A stretch of DNA of 45,229 bases from an uncultured Pelagibacteraceae bacterium (GTDB lineage: Bacteria; Pseudomonadota; Alphaproteobacteria; Pelagibacterales; Pelagibacteraceae): contig CABYVH010000004.1 in NCBI GenBank assembly GCA_902522365.1, positions 1-45,229 on the forward strand, written 5' to 3'. Shown piece by piece: positions 10,457 through 19,902 of the stretch; positions within the stretch are counted from its first letter, which is position 1; every line of letters starts with the position of its first letter. The notes below the pieces were generated by a model. The model was not told the origin of the DNA. It saw only the letters and a list, made by a program, of their open reading frames with translations, and ran no database searches. A program made the position numbers and the translations under genes.

Positions 10457-11620
10457 TTAATATTTTTTATTAACTAAATCTATCAGCATGTTTATCATAT
10501 CAGTTTTATAACTTTCTTTTGTTGCTGATTTCGTCTCTAGAACAGAAAAAAAAGCAGCTACATTTCCAGTTATAAAATTAGTTGCAAGAAACTGACCACC
10601 ATATCCTGAATGCCCAATCATGTTGCCTGAAACCATTGTAGAATTTGAATAATATAAATATTTGTCTTTTGATAAATTCATATATTTGGGCCCTACATTA
10701 TTAATTGTTTTGTTTAAAAATGATGAAGATCCAACTTTTCTATTCCCAACACCCATACCTTTCCTTGCGAAGAGCAATCCCATTCGTAAAAAGTCTCTTG
10801 TAATTAAGCAACCACCTCCAGACATCCAAGGCATACCATATCTATCTGATGCAATATATAATCCATCTTCAAATCCAGCCGCTTCAACTGCTGATAAAAC
10901 CCAATCTCTTAAAGTTCTACCACTAATTTTTTCAATTAATAATCCAACCACATCAGTATTTGCAGATTTATAAAAAGCATATTCAGAATTATTAATTAAA
11001 CTTTTATTTTTAGATTTTTTAATTGTATTTAAATATTCTTCCTGGCTAAGATGATTTTTAAGATTTTTAGGCAGCCTCCACCCTCCAACAGGTTCGTGCA
11101 TAAAAGAAGATGAGTATGCTTTAGCATAATCTTCAGTATATGAGTTTATAACATTCATGTTTAAAACATCTTGGATCTTTGCATTTGAGTATCCACTACC
11201 AATTTTTGGTAAATAGTATGAAACTTTTTTATTAAGATCTATTAATTTATTATTTACTAATTCTCCGACAAATAAATTAACAAACATTTTAGTAATTGAC
11301 ATAATTGTTTGAGGTTGATTTTTTTTAAAATCTTTGGCGTATTTTTCAAATAATATATTTTGATGATTACCAACAATTAATGAACAAAAAGATTTATTTT
11401 TAATCATCTTCTTTACTAAAGGAAATTTAGCGATAGTTTTATTTGGTTTAGACTTTAATTTTAGAACTAAGTCAGATCTTAAAAAAATACTGTATCTATT
11501 AATTTTATGTAAATTTCTATAACCAAACCTTCTTGTTCTTGGAAGGTTCCATAACGCTTTGTTATCTTTAACAGTTGTTAATTCTGGATTTTTAACAGAG
11601 AGTAATTTTTTTTTCTTCAA
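10457..11620 (-). CDS. Serine hydrolase, class C beta-lactamase-like family
   Basis: SITK (SxxK) motif in TIMSITKMFVNLFVGELVNNKLIDL; SAYAFYKSAN-like region (NSEYAFYKSANTDVVGLLIEKISG); HSGYGGQF near C-terminus. Confidence 0.8.
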   Translation of the reverse strand: MKKKKLLSVKNPELTTVKDNKALWNLPRTRRFGYRNLHKINRYSIFLRSDLVLKLKSKPNKTIAKFPLVKKMIKNKSFCSLIVGNHQNILFEKYAKDFKKNQPQTIMSITKMFVNLFVGELVNNKLIDLNKKVSYYLPKIGSGYSNAKIQDVLNMNVINSYTEDYAKAYSSSFMHEPVGGWRLPKNLKNHLSQEEYLNTIKKSKNKSLINNSEYAFYKSANTDVVGLLIEKISGRTLRDWVLSAVEAAGFEDGLYIASDRYGMPWMSGGGCLITRDFLRMGLLFARKGMGVGNRKVGSSSFLNKTINNVGPKYMNLSKDKYLYYSNSTMVSGNMIGHSGYGGQFLATNFITGNVAAFFSVLETKSATKESYKTDMINMLIDLVNKKY

Positions 11621-12069
11621 TATTTTAATGATTTTTTTTGTTCGTACTTTTGGTGATAACCTTCGGCTTTACAGTAATTTTTTTCTTTTGATACTTTAGT
11701 CGAAACTTTTCCATCTAATTTACTGTTAACTTCGTTTAAAACTTTTTCTGCAATCTGTTTTTCTTCCTCTGTACTATAAAATATTTCAGAACGATATTGA
11801 ATTCCTACATATGTACCCTGTCGATTTACTTGTGTTGAATCGTGTAATTCAAAAAATAAATTTACCATGTCTTCGTATGACTTTTCTTTTTCATCATATT
11901 CAACTTTGACCACTTCTATATGTCCTGTATCTCCACCACAAACCGCCTTGTAAGTAACATTCGGCTCATCTCCACCACAGTAACCGCATTCTGTAGACAC
12001 TATTCCTTTAATGCCCTCATATTTCTTTTCGTCCCAAAAACAGCCAATACCGCCAATAAATGTTTTCAT
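11617..12069 (-). CDS. msrA: Peptide methionine sulfoxide reductase MsrA
   Basis: GCFW active-site motif; GYCGG; TGHIEVVKVEYD; AEGYHQKY C-terminus. Confidence 0.9.
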   Translation of the reverse strand: MKTFIGGIGCFWDEKKYEGIKGIVSTECGYCGGDEPNVTYKAVCGGDTGHIEVVKVEYDEKEKSYEDMVNLFFELHDSTQVNRQGTYVGIQYRSEIFYSTEEEKQIAEKVLNEVNSKLDGKVSTKVSKEKNYCKAEGYHQKYEQKKSLKY

Positions 12070-12086
12070 AGTATTTAATATATACT

Positions 12087-13001
12087 TTAGTTTTTTAAAA
12101 TTGAAATTGCTTTAATTTCATCTACTCCAATTCCACAACATCCACCGATGATCTGAGCTCCATTTTTAATCCATGACTTAACTTCATTTAAATATCCAGT
12201 TGGCGTCATGTCATCTACAAATCGCCAATGTGGTTTTTCATAATAACCTTTATTTGGATATGCTCCTACTATCCCATCATAATTTTTCTTCGCAGTTTTA
12301 ATTGCTTTTCCTGTAATATTTATATCTGAATGAGCAACCAATATTGGACCATTATGTAATTTTTTAAAATTTTTTATCGATGTCTCAAAGTTTTCATAGA
12401 CATGTGTATCAGAGTCAATTGTATCATTGTATCCAAGCATTATATTTTTTTGATCATCCATTACACAAGATACTGATAACCAAACAGGTATATTTACTTT
12501 TGTGGAACAATTTAACATTGCTTCAACTATGTCAGCTTGTGAAGACATGGCTTCTAAAATAATTAAGTCTACTCCTGCTTCAGATAAAATTTTTAGTTGT
12601 TCATGAAAACCAGGTATCATTGCTTTGATACCAAGTTTATAAAAGTTTCCAAAAGTTGATACACTTCCAGCTAATACAGTTTCTTTATTTGTATTTTCTA
12701 TTGCCTCTCTTGCAACCTTAACACTCTTTTGATTAAATTTTTCTATTGAGTCCTCATAACCATACTGTCTCATTGATATTGGGGTAGTGCTATAAGTATT
12801 AGTTGTAATTACATCGGCTCCAGCATTTATATAATCCTCATGTACTTTTCTAACTAATTCAGGATGATCAACAGAACACTTCCCACACCACATATGCTTA
12901 TCCATGTGAGCACCATTTTTTTCTAGTTCTGCGCCCATACCCCCATCTAAAATAATTATTTTATTGTTTTCTAATTTTGTCTTGATTGCGTTGTATGACA
13001 T
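12087..13001 (-). CDS. Homocysteine S-methyltransferase family protein (second copy in window)
   Basis: IILDGGMGAELEKNGAH; DVITTNTYSTTP; C-terminal QIIGGCCGIGVDEIKAI. Confidence 0.87.
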   Translation of the reverse strand: MSYNAIKTKLENNKIIILDGGMGAELEKNGAHMDKHMWCGKCSVDHPELVRKVHEDYINAGADVITTNTYSTTPISMRQYGYEDSIEKFNQKSVKVAREAIENTNKETVLAGSVSTFGNFYKLGIKAMIPGFHEQLKILSEAGVDLIILEAMSSQADIVEAMLNCSTKVNIPVWLSVSCVMDDQKNIMLGYNDTIDSDTHVYENFETSIKNFKKLHNGPILVAHSDINITGKAIKTAKKNYDGIVGAYPNKGYYEKPHWRFVDDMTPTGYLNEVKSWIKNGAQIIGGCCGIGVDEIKAISILKN

Positions 13002-13006
13002 AAATT

Positions 13007-13393
13007 TTATTCTCTACTATTTGTAAAGGCACAAATTTTATTTCCATCTAAATCACGAAGATAAGAATAATAAACTCCTGAGCCTTCTGGTCTTTCACCA
13101 CCAGATCCCTCACTAGTTCCACCAGATTTTAAACCTACCTCATGAAATTTATCTACGTGAGATCTTGATTTAGTTAAAAATGTTATTTGCGTTCCATTTC
13201 CAAAGGAAGCATCTTTTTTATTGAAAGGTTTAGTAACATAAAACTCAATATCTTTGGTACCTCTTGCTCCATAGGCAGCATAATCATCTTCTATTGTCTC
13301 GTTTCTATCTAAACCAATTACTTCTAAAACTTTATCGTAAAATTTAATAGCATCATCTAAATTATTAGTACCTACCATCACATAACCAATCAT
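13007..13393 (-). CDS. VOC (glyoxalase/bleomycin resistance) superfamily protein
   Basis: MIGYVMVGTNNLDDAIKFYDKVLEVIGL and C-terminal YSYLRDLDGNKICAF. Confidence 0.85.
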   Translation of the reverse strand: MIGYVMVGTNNLDDAIKFYDKVLEVIGLDRNETIEDDYAAYGARGTKDIEFYVTKPFNKKDASFGNGTQITFLTKSRSHVDKFHEVGLKSGGTSEGSGGERPEGSGVYYSYLRDLDGNKICAFTNSRE

Positions 13394-13437
13394 ATAAACC
13401 CCTATTAACTAATTCTGATTATAAGTTATTTAAGCTA

Positions 13438-14868
13438 TTAATTCCAACCGGTAATTGCTTTAACTTCTAAAAATTCAGTGAAACCCCAGACACCACCTTC
13501 ACGACCATTGCCAGATTGTTTATAACCACCAAACGGCATTCCAGTATCTGTGGCTTGACCATTAATATAAACTGTTCCAGCTTTTACTTTTCTAGCAACC
13601 CTTTTTGCTTTTTCTTTATCTTCAGTTTGTAGATAATTACCAAGTCCATAAGATGTATCATTTGTAATTGCTATTGCTTCTTCCTCGGTTTCAAATGGTA
13701 TAATTGAAAGTACAGGTCCAAAAATTTCAGTTCTTGCAATTTTCATATCATTATTTACATCTGAAAAAATTGTTGGTTTAACAAAATAACCTTTGTTAAG
13801 TCCATTAGGCAAATCTGGTCCACCCGCAGCTAACGTTGCACCTTCTTTAATTCCTTCATTAATAAGATTAACAACTTTATCGTATTGTACTTTTGAAACT
13901 ACAGGTCCAATGTGATCACCTTTTTTAGATGCAAGATCAACTTTAATTTTGTTTGCCTCATCAACAGCTTCTTTAACAGCTCTTTCATAAATTGGTTTTT
14001 CAACCAACATTCTTGTTGGAGCATCACATGACTGTCCAGAGTTACTCATTATGTTTCTTACTCCATCTCTAACAGCATTAGGATATGAGTCTGCAAAAAC
14101 TATATTTCCGCCTTTACCTCCCAATTCAAGAGTTACTTTTTTTATAGTATCAGCTGCATTTTTCTGAATTAGTTTTCCGGCTCTTGTTGATCCTGTGAAT
14201 GAGACCATATCAATGTCAGGATGACCAGAAATATGATTTCCAACAACTTCACCATTTCCATTCACTAAATTAAAAACTCCAGCAGGAAAGCCAGCTTCAT
14301 CAATCATTTCTGCAAACAATACTGCTGACACTGGAGCAATTTCAGACGGTTTTAAAATCATTGTACATCCAGCAGCTAAAGCTGGAATAACTTTTAAAAT
14401 AATTTGGTTCATTGGATAATTCCAAGGTGTAATTAATCCACAAACTCCAATTGGTTCATATCTAATGTGGTTATTAGATTTAGGATCAAATTGATGTTCA
14501 AAATTAAAATCTTTTAAAATCTCGATGTTATTTCTACAAATATCAGCACCCATTTTAGTATGAGTTTCTGATGCAAAATCTAGTGGTGCACCCATTTCTT
14601 TTGATTGAGCCTCAACCATTTCGTCCCATCTTCTTTTATAAATTTCATCGAACTTTTCAAGTAGAGCTAATCTTTCTTCTTTTGTGGTTTCTCTCCAGGT
14701 TTCAAATGCAATATTTGCTGCTTTTATTGCTTTATCTGCATCTTCAGCAGAGCCTAAAGATATTATTGCAAAGGCTTCCTCAGTTGAGGGATTTATTACT
14801 TCAAAGTCATTTGGCTGAGCAGGTGAAACCCACTTTCCATTTATATAAAAATTTTTCTTTTCAATCAT
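13438..14868 (-). CDS. NAD(P)-dependent aldehyde dehydrogenase
   Basis: FTGSTRAGKLI, LELGGKGGNIVF, catalytic Cys in NSGQSCDAPTRM, EIFGPVLSIIPF. Confidence 0.92.
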   Translation of the reverse strand: MIEKKNFYINGKWVSPAQPNDFEVINPSTEEAFAIISLGSAEDADKAIKAANIAFETWRETTKEERLALLEKFDEIYKRRWDEMVEAQSKEMGAPLDFASETHTKMGADICRNNIEILKDFNFEHQFDPKSNNHIRYEPIGVCGLITPWNYPMNQIILKVIPALAAGCTMILKPSEIAPVSAVLFAEMIDEAGFPAGVFNLVNGNGEVVGNHISGHPDIDMVSFTGSTRAGKLIQKNAADTIKKVTLELGGKGGNIVFADSYPNAVRDGVRNIMSNSGQSCDAPTRMLVEKPIYERAVKEAVDEANKIKVDLASKKGDHIGPVVSKVQYDKVVNLINEGIKEGATLAAGGPDLPNGLNKGYFVKPTIFSDVNNDMKIARTEIFGPVLSIIPFETEEEAIAITNDTSYGLGNYLQTEDKEKAKRVARKVKAGTVYINGQATDTGMPFGGYKQSGNGREGGVWGFTEFLEVKAITGWN

Positions 14869-14889
14869 AATTGTACTTTAACATAAAAT

Positions 14890-15831
14890 TTAAATTTCAT
14901 AACCTTTTTCTTCAGGTTCAAAATCAGTTAACTCCTCGGGAAACCCCTCAGCTCTAAAATCAATTTTATTTAAATCTTCCATTCTTTTTACTATCATTGA
15001 TGACCAGGCTCTTGAGCCATATTTTTTTTGGCCATCTTTAAATATTTCAACTATCTTAGGTGAAATTTCCAAAGGTGCATTTAATTTTTTTGCGAGTTCA
15101 TCAAATAGACCTGTATCCTTTAAAACAAGATCCATTGTAAAATTTATATTATAAGAGCCATTTAAAATAACTTGGCTCTCAGTTTCATGAACAAATGAAT
15201 TACCTGAAGAAACTGCAATTCCTTTATATGTTTTTGCTAGATCTAGTTTTGACTTTTTGGCTACTGTCCATGCCTCCCCAAGGGCAATCAAATGTGCAGA
15301 GGCTAAATAATTTGTAATTACTTTCAATACTGAAGCGGTTCCTAATTCACCTGTGTGTAATATTTTTCGCCCCATTACAGTTAAAGCAGGTAAAATCTTT
15401 TCAAATGCCTCCCTTTCTCCACCAACAAATATTGCTATATTTCCAGACGCTGCTCTATGGCATCCACCACTTACTGGACCATCTAAGGGTATTGCCTTTT
15501 TTTCAATTACTTTTTTCCCAATCCTTTTTACCTCTGCCTCATCAGTTGTACTCATTTCCAACCATATTTTATTTTCAGAAAGACCTTCTAGTATCCCGTT
15601 TTGACCTTCCATCACCTCTGCACAAATTTTAGGAGAAGGAAGACAAGTTATTATTAAATCAACTTCCTCAGCCAGCTCTTTAGCAGAGTTTGCAATTTTA
15701 GCCCCAGAATCTTTAAACTGTTTTGTTAAATTTTTATCTAAATCTCTAACTGTTAAATTAAATTTATTCCTCAATAAACTCTCAGCTAGTTTTCCTCCAA
15801 CATTTCCCAAACCAATAAATCCTACATTCAT
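14890..15831 (-). CDS. NAD(P)-dependent beta-hydroxyacid dehydrogenase (3-hydroxyisobutyrate dehydrogenase-like)
   Basis: GFIGLGNVGGKLAESL Rossmann motif; LDGPVSGG; catalytic Lys in VLKVITNYLASAHLIALGEA. Confidence 0.87.
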   Translation of the reverse strand: MNVGFIGLGNVGGKLAESLLRNKFNLTVRDLDKNLTKQFKDSGAKIANSAKELAEEVDLIITCLPSPKICAEVMEGQNGILEGLSENKIWLEMSTTDEAEVKRIGKKVIEKKAIPLDGPVSGGCHRAASGNIAIFVGGEREAFEKILPALTVMGRKILHTGELGTASVLKVITNYLASAHLIALGEAWTVAKKSKLDLAKTYKGIAVSSGNSFVHETESQVILNGSYNINFTMDLVLKDTGLFDELAKKLNAPLEISPKIVEIFKDGQKKYGSRAWSSMIVKRMEDLNKIDFRAEGFPEELTDFEPEEKGYEI

Positions 15832-16694
15832 TAATTTACCTCCTCTTTCTTTTTATATAATATCATTATGACACCAAATATTATTATTACTCCTCCAATA
15901 AATAATTCTGATGTTGGCTTTTCGCCTAATAAAAATATTGCTGCAAGCAATCCAGTGGGTGGTATACCCATGGTCACTATTGGCAATACTTTATATAATG
16001 GATTATTTTTTAGAACATAATAAAAACAACCATAAGTAATTGGCTGCATAATAAATCCTATGTAAAATGCTATTAACCAGTGATTTAATTTTGCAGTTGA
16101 TAAATATGATATGGTATCACCTTCAATTACTGCAGAAATTAAAATTAAAGTAGGTCCAGAAAATAATGCAAGCCACGCAACTAAAGCTAATGGATTAATT
16201 TCTTTACTCAAAGGTTTTACAATTACTTGGCCAAGTGCCCATATTGCTGAACCTAAAATTGTAAGAGCGATACCAAATACTTTTCCATCTAAATTAGGTG
16301 AGCCAGTTAAAATATAAACTCCTACAAATGCAATTCCTATTCCAATCAAAGCTCTTAAAGTTGGTTTTTCTTTCAACATGAAAAAGGCAAATATTACCCC
16401 AAATGGAACTTCTGTTTGTACTAATAATACTGCTGCAGATGCATCAATAAAATTTAAACCAGTATAGGTGATACTATATTGCAAGGTGTTTGCTATAAAC
16501 GAAGCGATAAAAATTTTTTTTAAGAAACCTTTGGGAATAGGAAACCACCAAATTAAAATTGATGCTGCAAATATAAATCTTAATCCCATCAAAAGTATTG
16601 GAGGAAAAGACTCAAAAGCAGGTTTGGCAATTACAAAACCAAAACCTAAAAAAATAGGAACAAGTGATGCAACTAGAGTGTCTTTAAAATTCAT
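15831..16694 (-). CDS. EamA/DMT superfamily transporter
   Basis: 287 aa, polytopic, two EamA-like halves; LLVQTEVPFGVIFAFFMLKEKPT. Confidence 0.85.
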   Translation of the reverse strand: MNFKDTLVASLVPIFLGFGFVIAKPAFESFPPILLMGLRFIFAASILIWWFPIPKGFLKKIFIASFIANTLQYSITYTGLNFIDASAAVLLVQTEVPFGVIFAFFMLKEKPTLRALIGIGIAFVGVYILTGSPNLDGKVFGIALTILGSAIWALGQVIVKPLSKEINPLALVAWLALFSGPTLILISAVIEGDTISYLSTAKLNHWLIAFYIGFIMQPITYGCFYYVLKNNPLYKVLPIVTMGIPPTGLLAAIFLLGEKPTSELFIGGVIIIFGVIMILYKKKEEVN

Positions 16695-16754
16695 TCAATT
16701 AATTTAATATTAATGATTATTCAAGAACTTATGATATATTCACCTTTTTAAAAT

Positions 16755-17495
16755 ATGAATTCAACAAAAATAGAACCAAAATATATAAGTAAATCAAATC
16801 CACGAGTTGGCCTTATTGCTCTTGCAAGTGATTTTATGATTGAAAGAGATTTTATAAATGTAATTAAGGATAGAGAAATTGATTTTTTTGTTAATAGAAT
16901 AGAGTGTTATAATCCTTTAACTAAAGAAAATCTGATTAAAATGTCAGATAAAGTAACTAGTGTAACAAAGGATATTTTACCAGATCAAGATATTGATTGT
17001 GTAGTCTACGGATGTACTTCAGGAACTATTGCAGCAGGCTATAACTCTATTAAGCAAAAGGTAAAAGCAGCAAAACCAATGGCCCAGGTTACAACGCCAA
17101 GTACAGCTGTAATAAAAGCATTAAAAAAGTTAAATATTAGAAAGCTTTCACTATTTACTCCCTACAGCAAAAAACTTAATGATGAGGTTATGGAATATTT
17201 TAAGTCAGAGGGATTTGAGATAACATCCAATTCATACTTTGATATAGAGGCAGATTATGACATTGGTAAAGTAGACCAAAATTATTTGTATGATGTCTTG
17301 TCTAAAATAGATTTAAATGGAGCAGATGCATTATTTGTATCTTGTACAGCTCTTCCTGTATTGCCAATAATTGATAAACTTGAAAAAAAACTCAACACGA
17401 TTGTTTTATCAAGTAATCAGGCTTTAATTTGGGATACTCTTGTCCAAATAAATAAAAATAACCTTGTAGAAGGCTTTGGTAAATTATTCAGATAA
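16755..17495 (+). CDS. Maleate isomerase/arylmalonate decarboxylase (Asp/Glu racemase superfamily) protein, EutA-like
   Basis: Paired cysteines in CVVYGCTSGTIAAGY and ALFVSCTALPVLP; directly upstream of an EutD/DoeA-like gene. Confidence 0.75.
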   Translation: MNSTKIEPKYISKSNPRVGLIALASDFMIERDFINVIKDREIDFFVNRIECYNPLTKENLIKMSDKVTSVTKDILPDQDIDCVVYGCTSGTIAAGYNSIKQKVKAAKPMAQVTTPSTAVIKALKKLNIRKLSLFTPYSKKLNDEVMEYFKSEGFEITSNSYFDIEADYDIGKVDQNYLYDVLSKIDLNGADALFVSCTALPVLPIIDKLEKKLNTIVLSSNQALIWDTLVQINKNNLVEGFGKLFR

Positions 17496-17501
17496 AAATT
17501 T

Positions 17502-18671
17502 ATGTCATTTACTAAAGACGAATATAAACAAAGATTAAAAAAAGTTCAGTTAATGATGCAGGATAAAGGTATTGAACTATTAATTTCTCACGACACAAAT
17601 AACATGAATTATTTAACTGGTTATGATGCATGGTCTTTTTATTATGCTCAATGTGCAATTGTTCATGTTAACGCTGATGAACCTTTATGTTTCGTAAGAG
17701 CTCAAGACTCTGGTGGAGCATATATCAAAACTTATTTAAAGGATGAAAATATAATCGTATATGATGAAAATTATATTCACACTTGGCCAAAACATCCTTA
17801 CGATTATTTAGTTCAGATTATCAAAGATAGAAATTGGGATAAGCTTTCAGTTGGGGTTGAAATGGATGCTCATTACTTCACTGCTTTTTGCTATGAAAAG
17901 ATAAAACAAGGTTTGCCAAATGCAAAAATAAAAGACTCAGAACGATTAGTTAATTGGGCAAGATTTGCAAAATCTGATGCAGAGATTAACTATATGAAAA
18001 CTGCTGCACTAATTTCAGAAAAAGGAATGAAAACTGCAATGGAAGTAATTAAACCAGGAGTAAGACAATGCGATGCAGTCGGAGAAATACAAAAAACTTT
18101 ATTTTATGGGACACCTGAGTTTGGTGGAGAGTATTCTAGTATCGCTACACTTCTACCAACAGGAAAAGGAACATCTGCTTCTCATTTAACAGCAACTCAA
18201 GATAAGTTTGTTGAAGGTGAGGCGACTATCGTTGAGTTATCTGGAGTTTATAAAAGATATCATGCGCCAATGGCAAGAACAGTCTTACTTGGAAAACCTG
18301 ATCAATTAAAAATAGACACAATGAACAAAACTATCGAAGCTCTTCAAGCTGGAATAGATGCCACTAAACCAGGAAGTACTGCAAATGATGTAGCGCAAGC
18401 TTTTTGGGGTATTTTAGATAAATATGGAATAGAGAAAAAATCAAGAACTGGTTATTCAATTGGAATAGGTTACCCGCCAGATTGGGGTGAGCATACTCTT
18501 AATATATATAAAGGAGAAATGACTGAACTAGTACCGAATGCTTGTTTTCATATGATAGCTGTAATGCAATTTGGTGATTGGGGAGTTGAAGCATCGGAGG
18601 CTATAAGAGTTACAGAAAAAGGATGTGAATTATTCTGCAATTTTTCAAAAGAGTTACACATTAAGAGCTAA
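17502..18671 (+). CDS. M24 pita-bread-fold hydrolase, ectoine hydrolase (EutD/DoeA)-like
   Basis: MSFTKDEYKQRLKKVQLMMQDKGIELLISHDTNNMNYLTGYDAWSFYYAQC N-terminus, IVELSGVYKRYHAPMARTVLLG in place of the usual metal-binding Asp motifs. Resembles remembered DoeA/EutD sequences. Confidence 0.72.
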   Translation: MSFTKDEYKQRLKKVQLMMQDKGIELLISHDTNNMNYLTGYDAWSFYYAQCAIVHVNADEPLCFVRAQDSGGAYIKTYLKDENIIVYDENYIHTWPKHPYDYLVQIIKDRNWDKLSVGVEMDAHYFTAFCYEKIKQGLPNAKIKDSERLVNWARFAKSDAEINYMKTAALISEKGMKTAMEVIKPGVRQCDAVGEIQKTLFYGTPEFGGEYSSIATLLPTGKGTSASHLTATQDKFVEGEATIVELSGVYKRYHAPMARTVLLGKPDQLKIDTMNKTIEALQAGIDATKPGSTANDVAQAFWGILDKYGIEKKSRTGYSIGIGYPPDWGEHTLNIYKGEMTELVPNACFHMIAVMQFGDWGVEASEAIRVTEKGCELFCNFSKELHIKS

Positions 18672-18716
18672 TTAACTATTGCAAACAACTTAACTAAGTG
18701 TTTTAAAAACTAATCT

Positions 18717-19802
18717 ATGTCAAAAAAAGAAGATTTCGTAAAATTTGATAAAGTCGACAAAAGCTACGATGGAAAAGTGTTGGTAGTTAAAGATTTGAAT
18801 TTAGATATCGAAGAAGGTGAGTTTGTAACAATGCTCGGACCCTCTGGTTCAGGAAAAACCACATGTTTAATGATGCTCGCAGGTTTTGAAACCCCAACTA
18901 ATGGAGAAATCTATTTAGATAAAAATCCAATTTCAAATATCCCTCCACACAAAAGAGGTATTGGAATGGTTTTTCAAAATTACGCTCTGTTTCCTCATAT
19001 GACGGTTTTTGAAAATTTGGCTTTTCCTTTAAGAGTAAGAAAAATTTCAAAAGATGATATAGATAAAAAAGTTGAAAAGGCATTATCTATGGTTTCATTG
19101 TCAGGATTTGGAAACCGTATGCCAGGACAGCTTTCAGGAGGTCAACAACAGAGAGTAGCCGTAGCAAGAGCATTAGTATTTGATCCATCTGTAGTTTTAA
19201 TGGACGAACCTTTAGGTGCTTTAGATAAAAATTTAAGAGAGAGCATGCAGTATGAAATTAAACATATTCATGAGAGTATTGGTGTAACAGTTGTGTATGT
19301 CACTCACGATCAAGGTGAAGCATTAACAATGTCAAACAGAATAGCAGTATTTAATGATGGTAAAGTTCAGCAACTCTCAAGTCCAGATAAGTTATACGAA
19401 GAACCTGTAAATTCTTTTGTTGCAGAGTTTATTGGAGAGAATAATACTTTCGCTGGAGAAATTTCAGATATATCAAATGGATCCTGTAAAGTTAAACTAG
19501 ATAAGGGTGAAATTATTGCAAATCCAATTTCAGTTAAGTCTGTTGGCGAAAAAACTACAGTTTCAATTAGACCTGAAAGAGCATTGATCAATCCTAAAAA
19601 TAAAATGGACAATAATCAAAAGGGAAAAATTGAAGAAGTCATTTATCATGGTGACCACACAAGAGTAAGATTAAATTTACTAGGTAACTCTGAATTTATT
19701 TTAAAAGTTCCAAACAGTTCTCAAAATTTAGATATAAAACTTGGTAATGAGATAAATATTGGTTGGAATAGTCACGACGCTAGAGCTTTAGACCCAAAAT
19801 AA
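18717..19802 (+). CDS. potA: Spermidine/putrescine-type ABC transporter ATP-binding protein
   Basis: Walker A GPSGSGKTT, signature LSGGQQQRVAVARAL, Walker B VVLMDEPLGALD, C-terminal TOBE-like region. Confidence 0.88.
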   Translation: MSKKEDFVKFDKVDKSYDGKVLVVKDLNLDIEEGEFVTMLGPSGSGKTTCLMMLAGFETPTNGEIYLDKNPISNIPPHKRGIGMVFQNYALFPHMTVFENLAFPLRVRKISKDDIDKKVEKALSMVSLSGFGNRMPGQLSGGQQQRVAVARALVFDPSVVLMDEPLGALDKNLRESMQYEIKHIHESIGVTVVYVTHDQGEALTMSNRIAVFNDGKVQQLSSPDKLYEEPVNSFVAEFIGENNTFAGEISDISNGSCKVKLDKGEIIANPISVKSVGEKTTVSIRPERALINPKNKMDNNQKGKIEEVIYHGDHTRVRLNLLGNSEFILKVPNSSQNLDIKLGNEINIGWNSHDARALDPK

Positions 19803-19835
19803 GCTAAATTATTACAAAATTACTAAAATCCCCTG

Positions 19836-19864
19836 TTGACTCTCTTTTCCTATGTTGCTGTACT
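19836..19864 (+). promoter_or_regulatory. Putative sigma70-like promoter upstream of potD-like gene
   Basis: TTGACT (19836-19841), 17 nt spacer, TGTACT (19859-19864). Confidence 0.35.
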
Positions 19865-19902
19865 TCGTTTTTTATAAAAAAAAACGTTTAAACGGAGGAT
19901 AA

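Noticed and set aside
13002-13006. SAM-V or other SAM riboswitch expected before homocysteine methyltransferase genes in SAR11-like genomes
   Set aside because: Only 5 bp lie upstream of the 12087-13001 gene and 0 bp upstream of 9466; the 13394-13437 gap is too short to support a call.
16755-18671. Complete ectoine degradation operon
   Set aside because: Only EutA-like and EutD/DoeA-like genes seen; the M20 protein at 41791 is ArgE-like, not the AstE/AspA-type DoeB/EutE.
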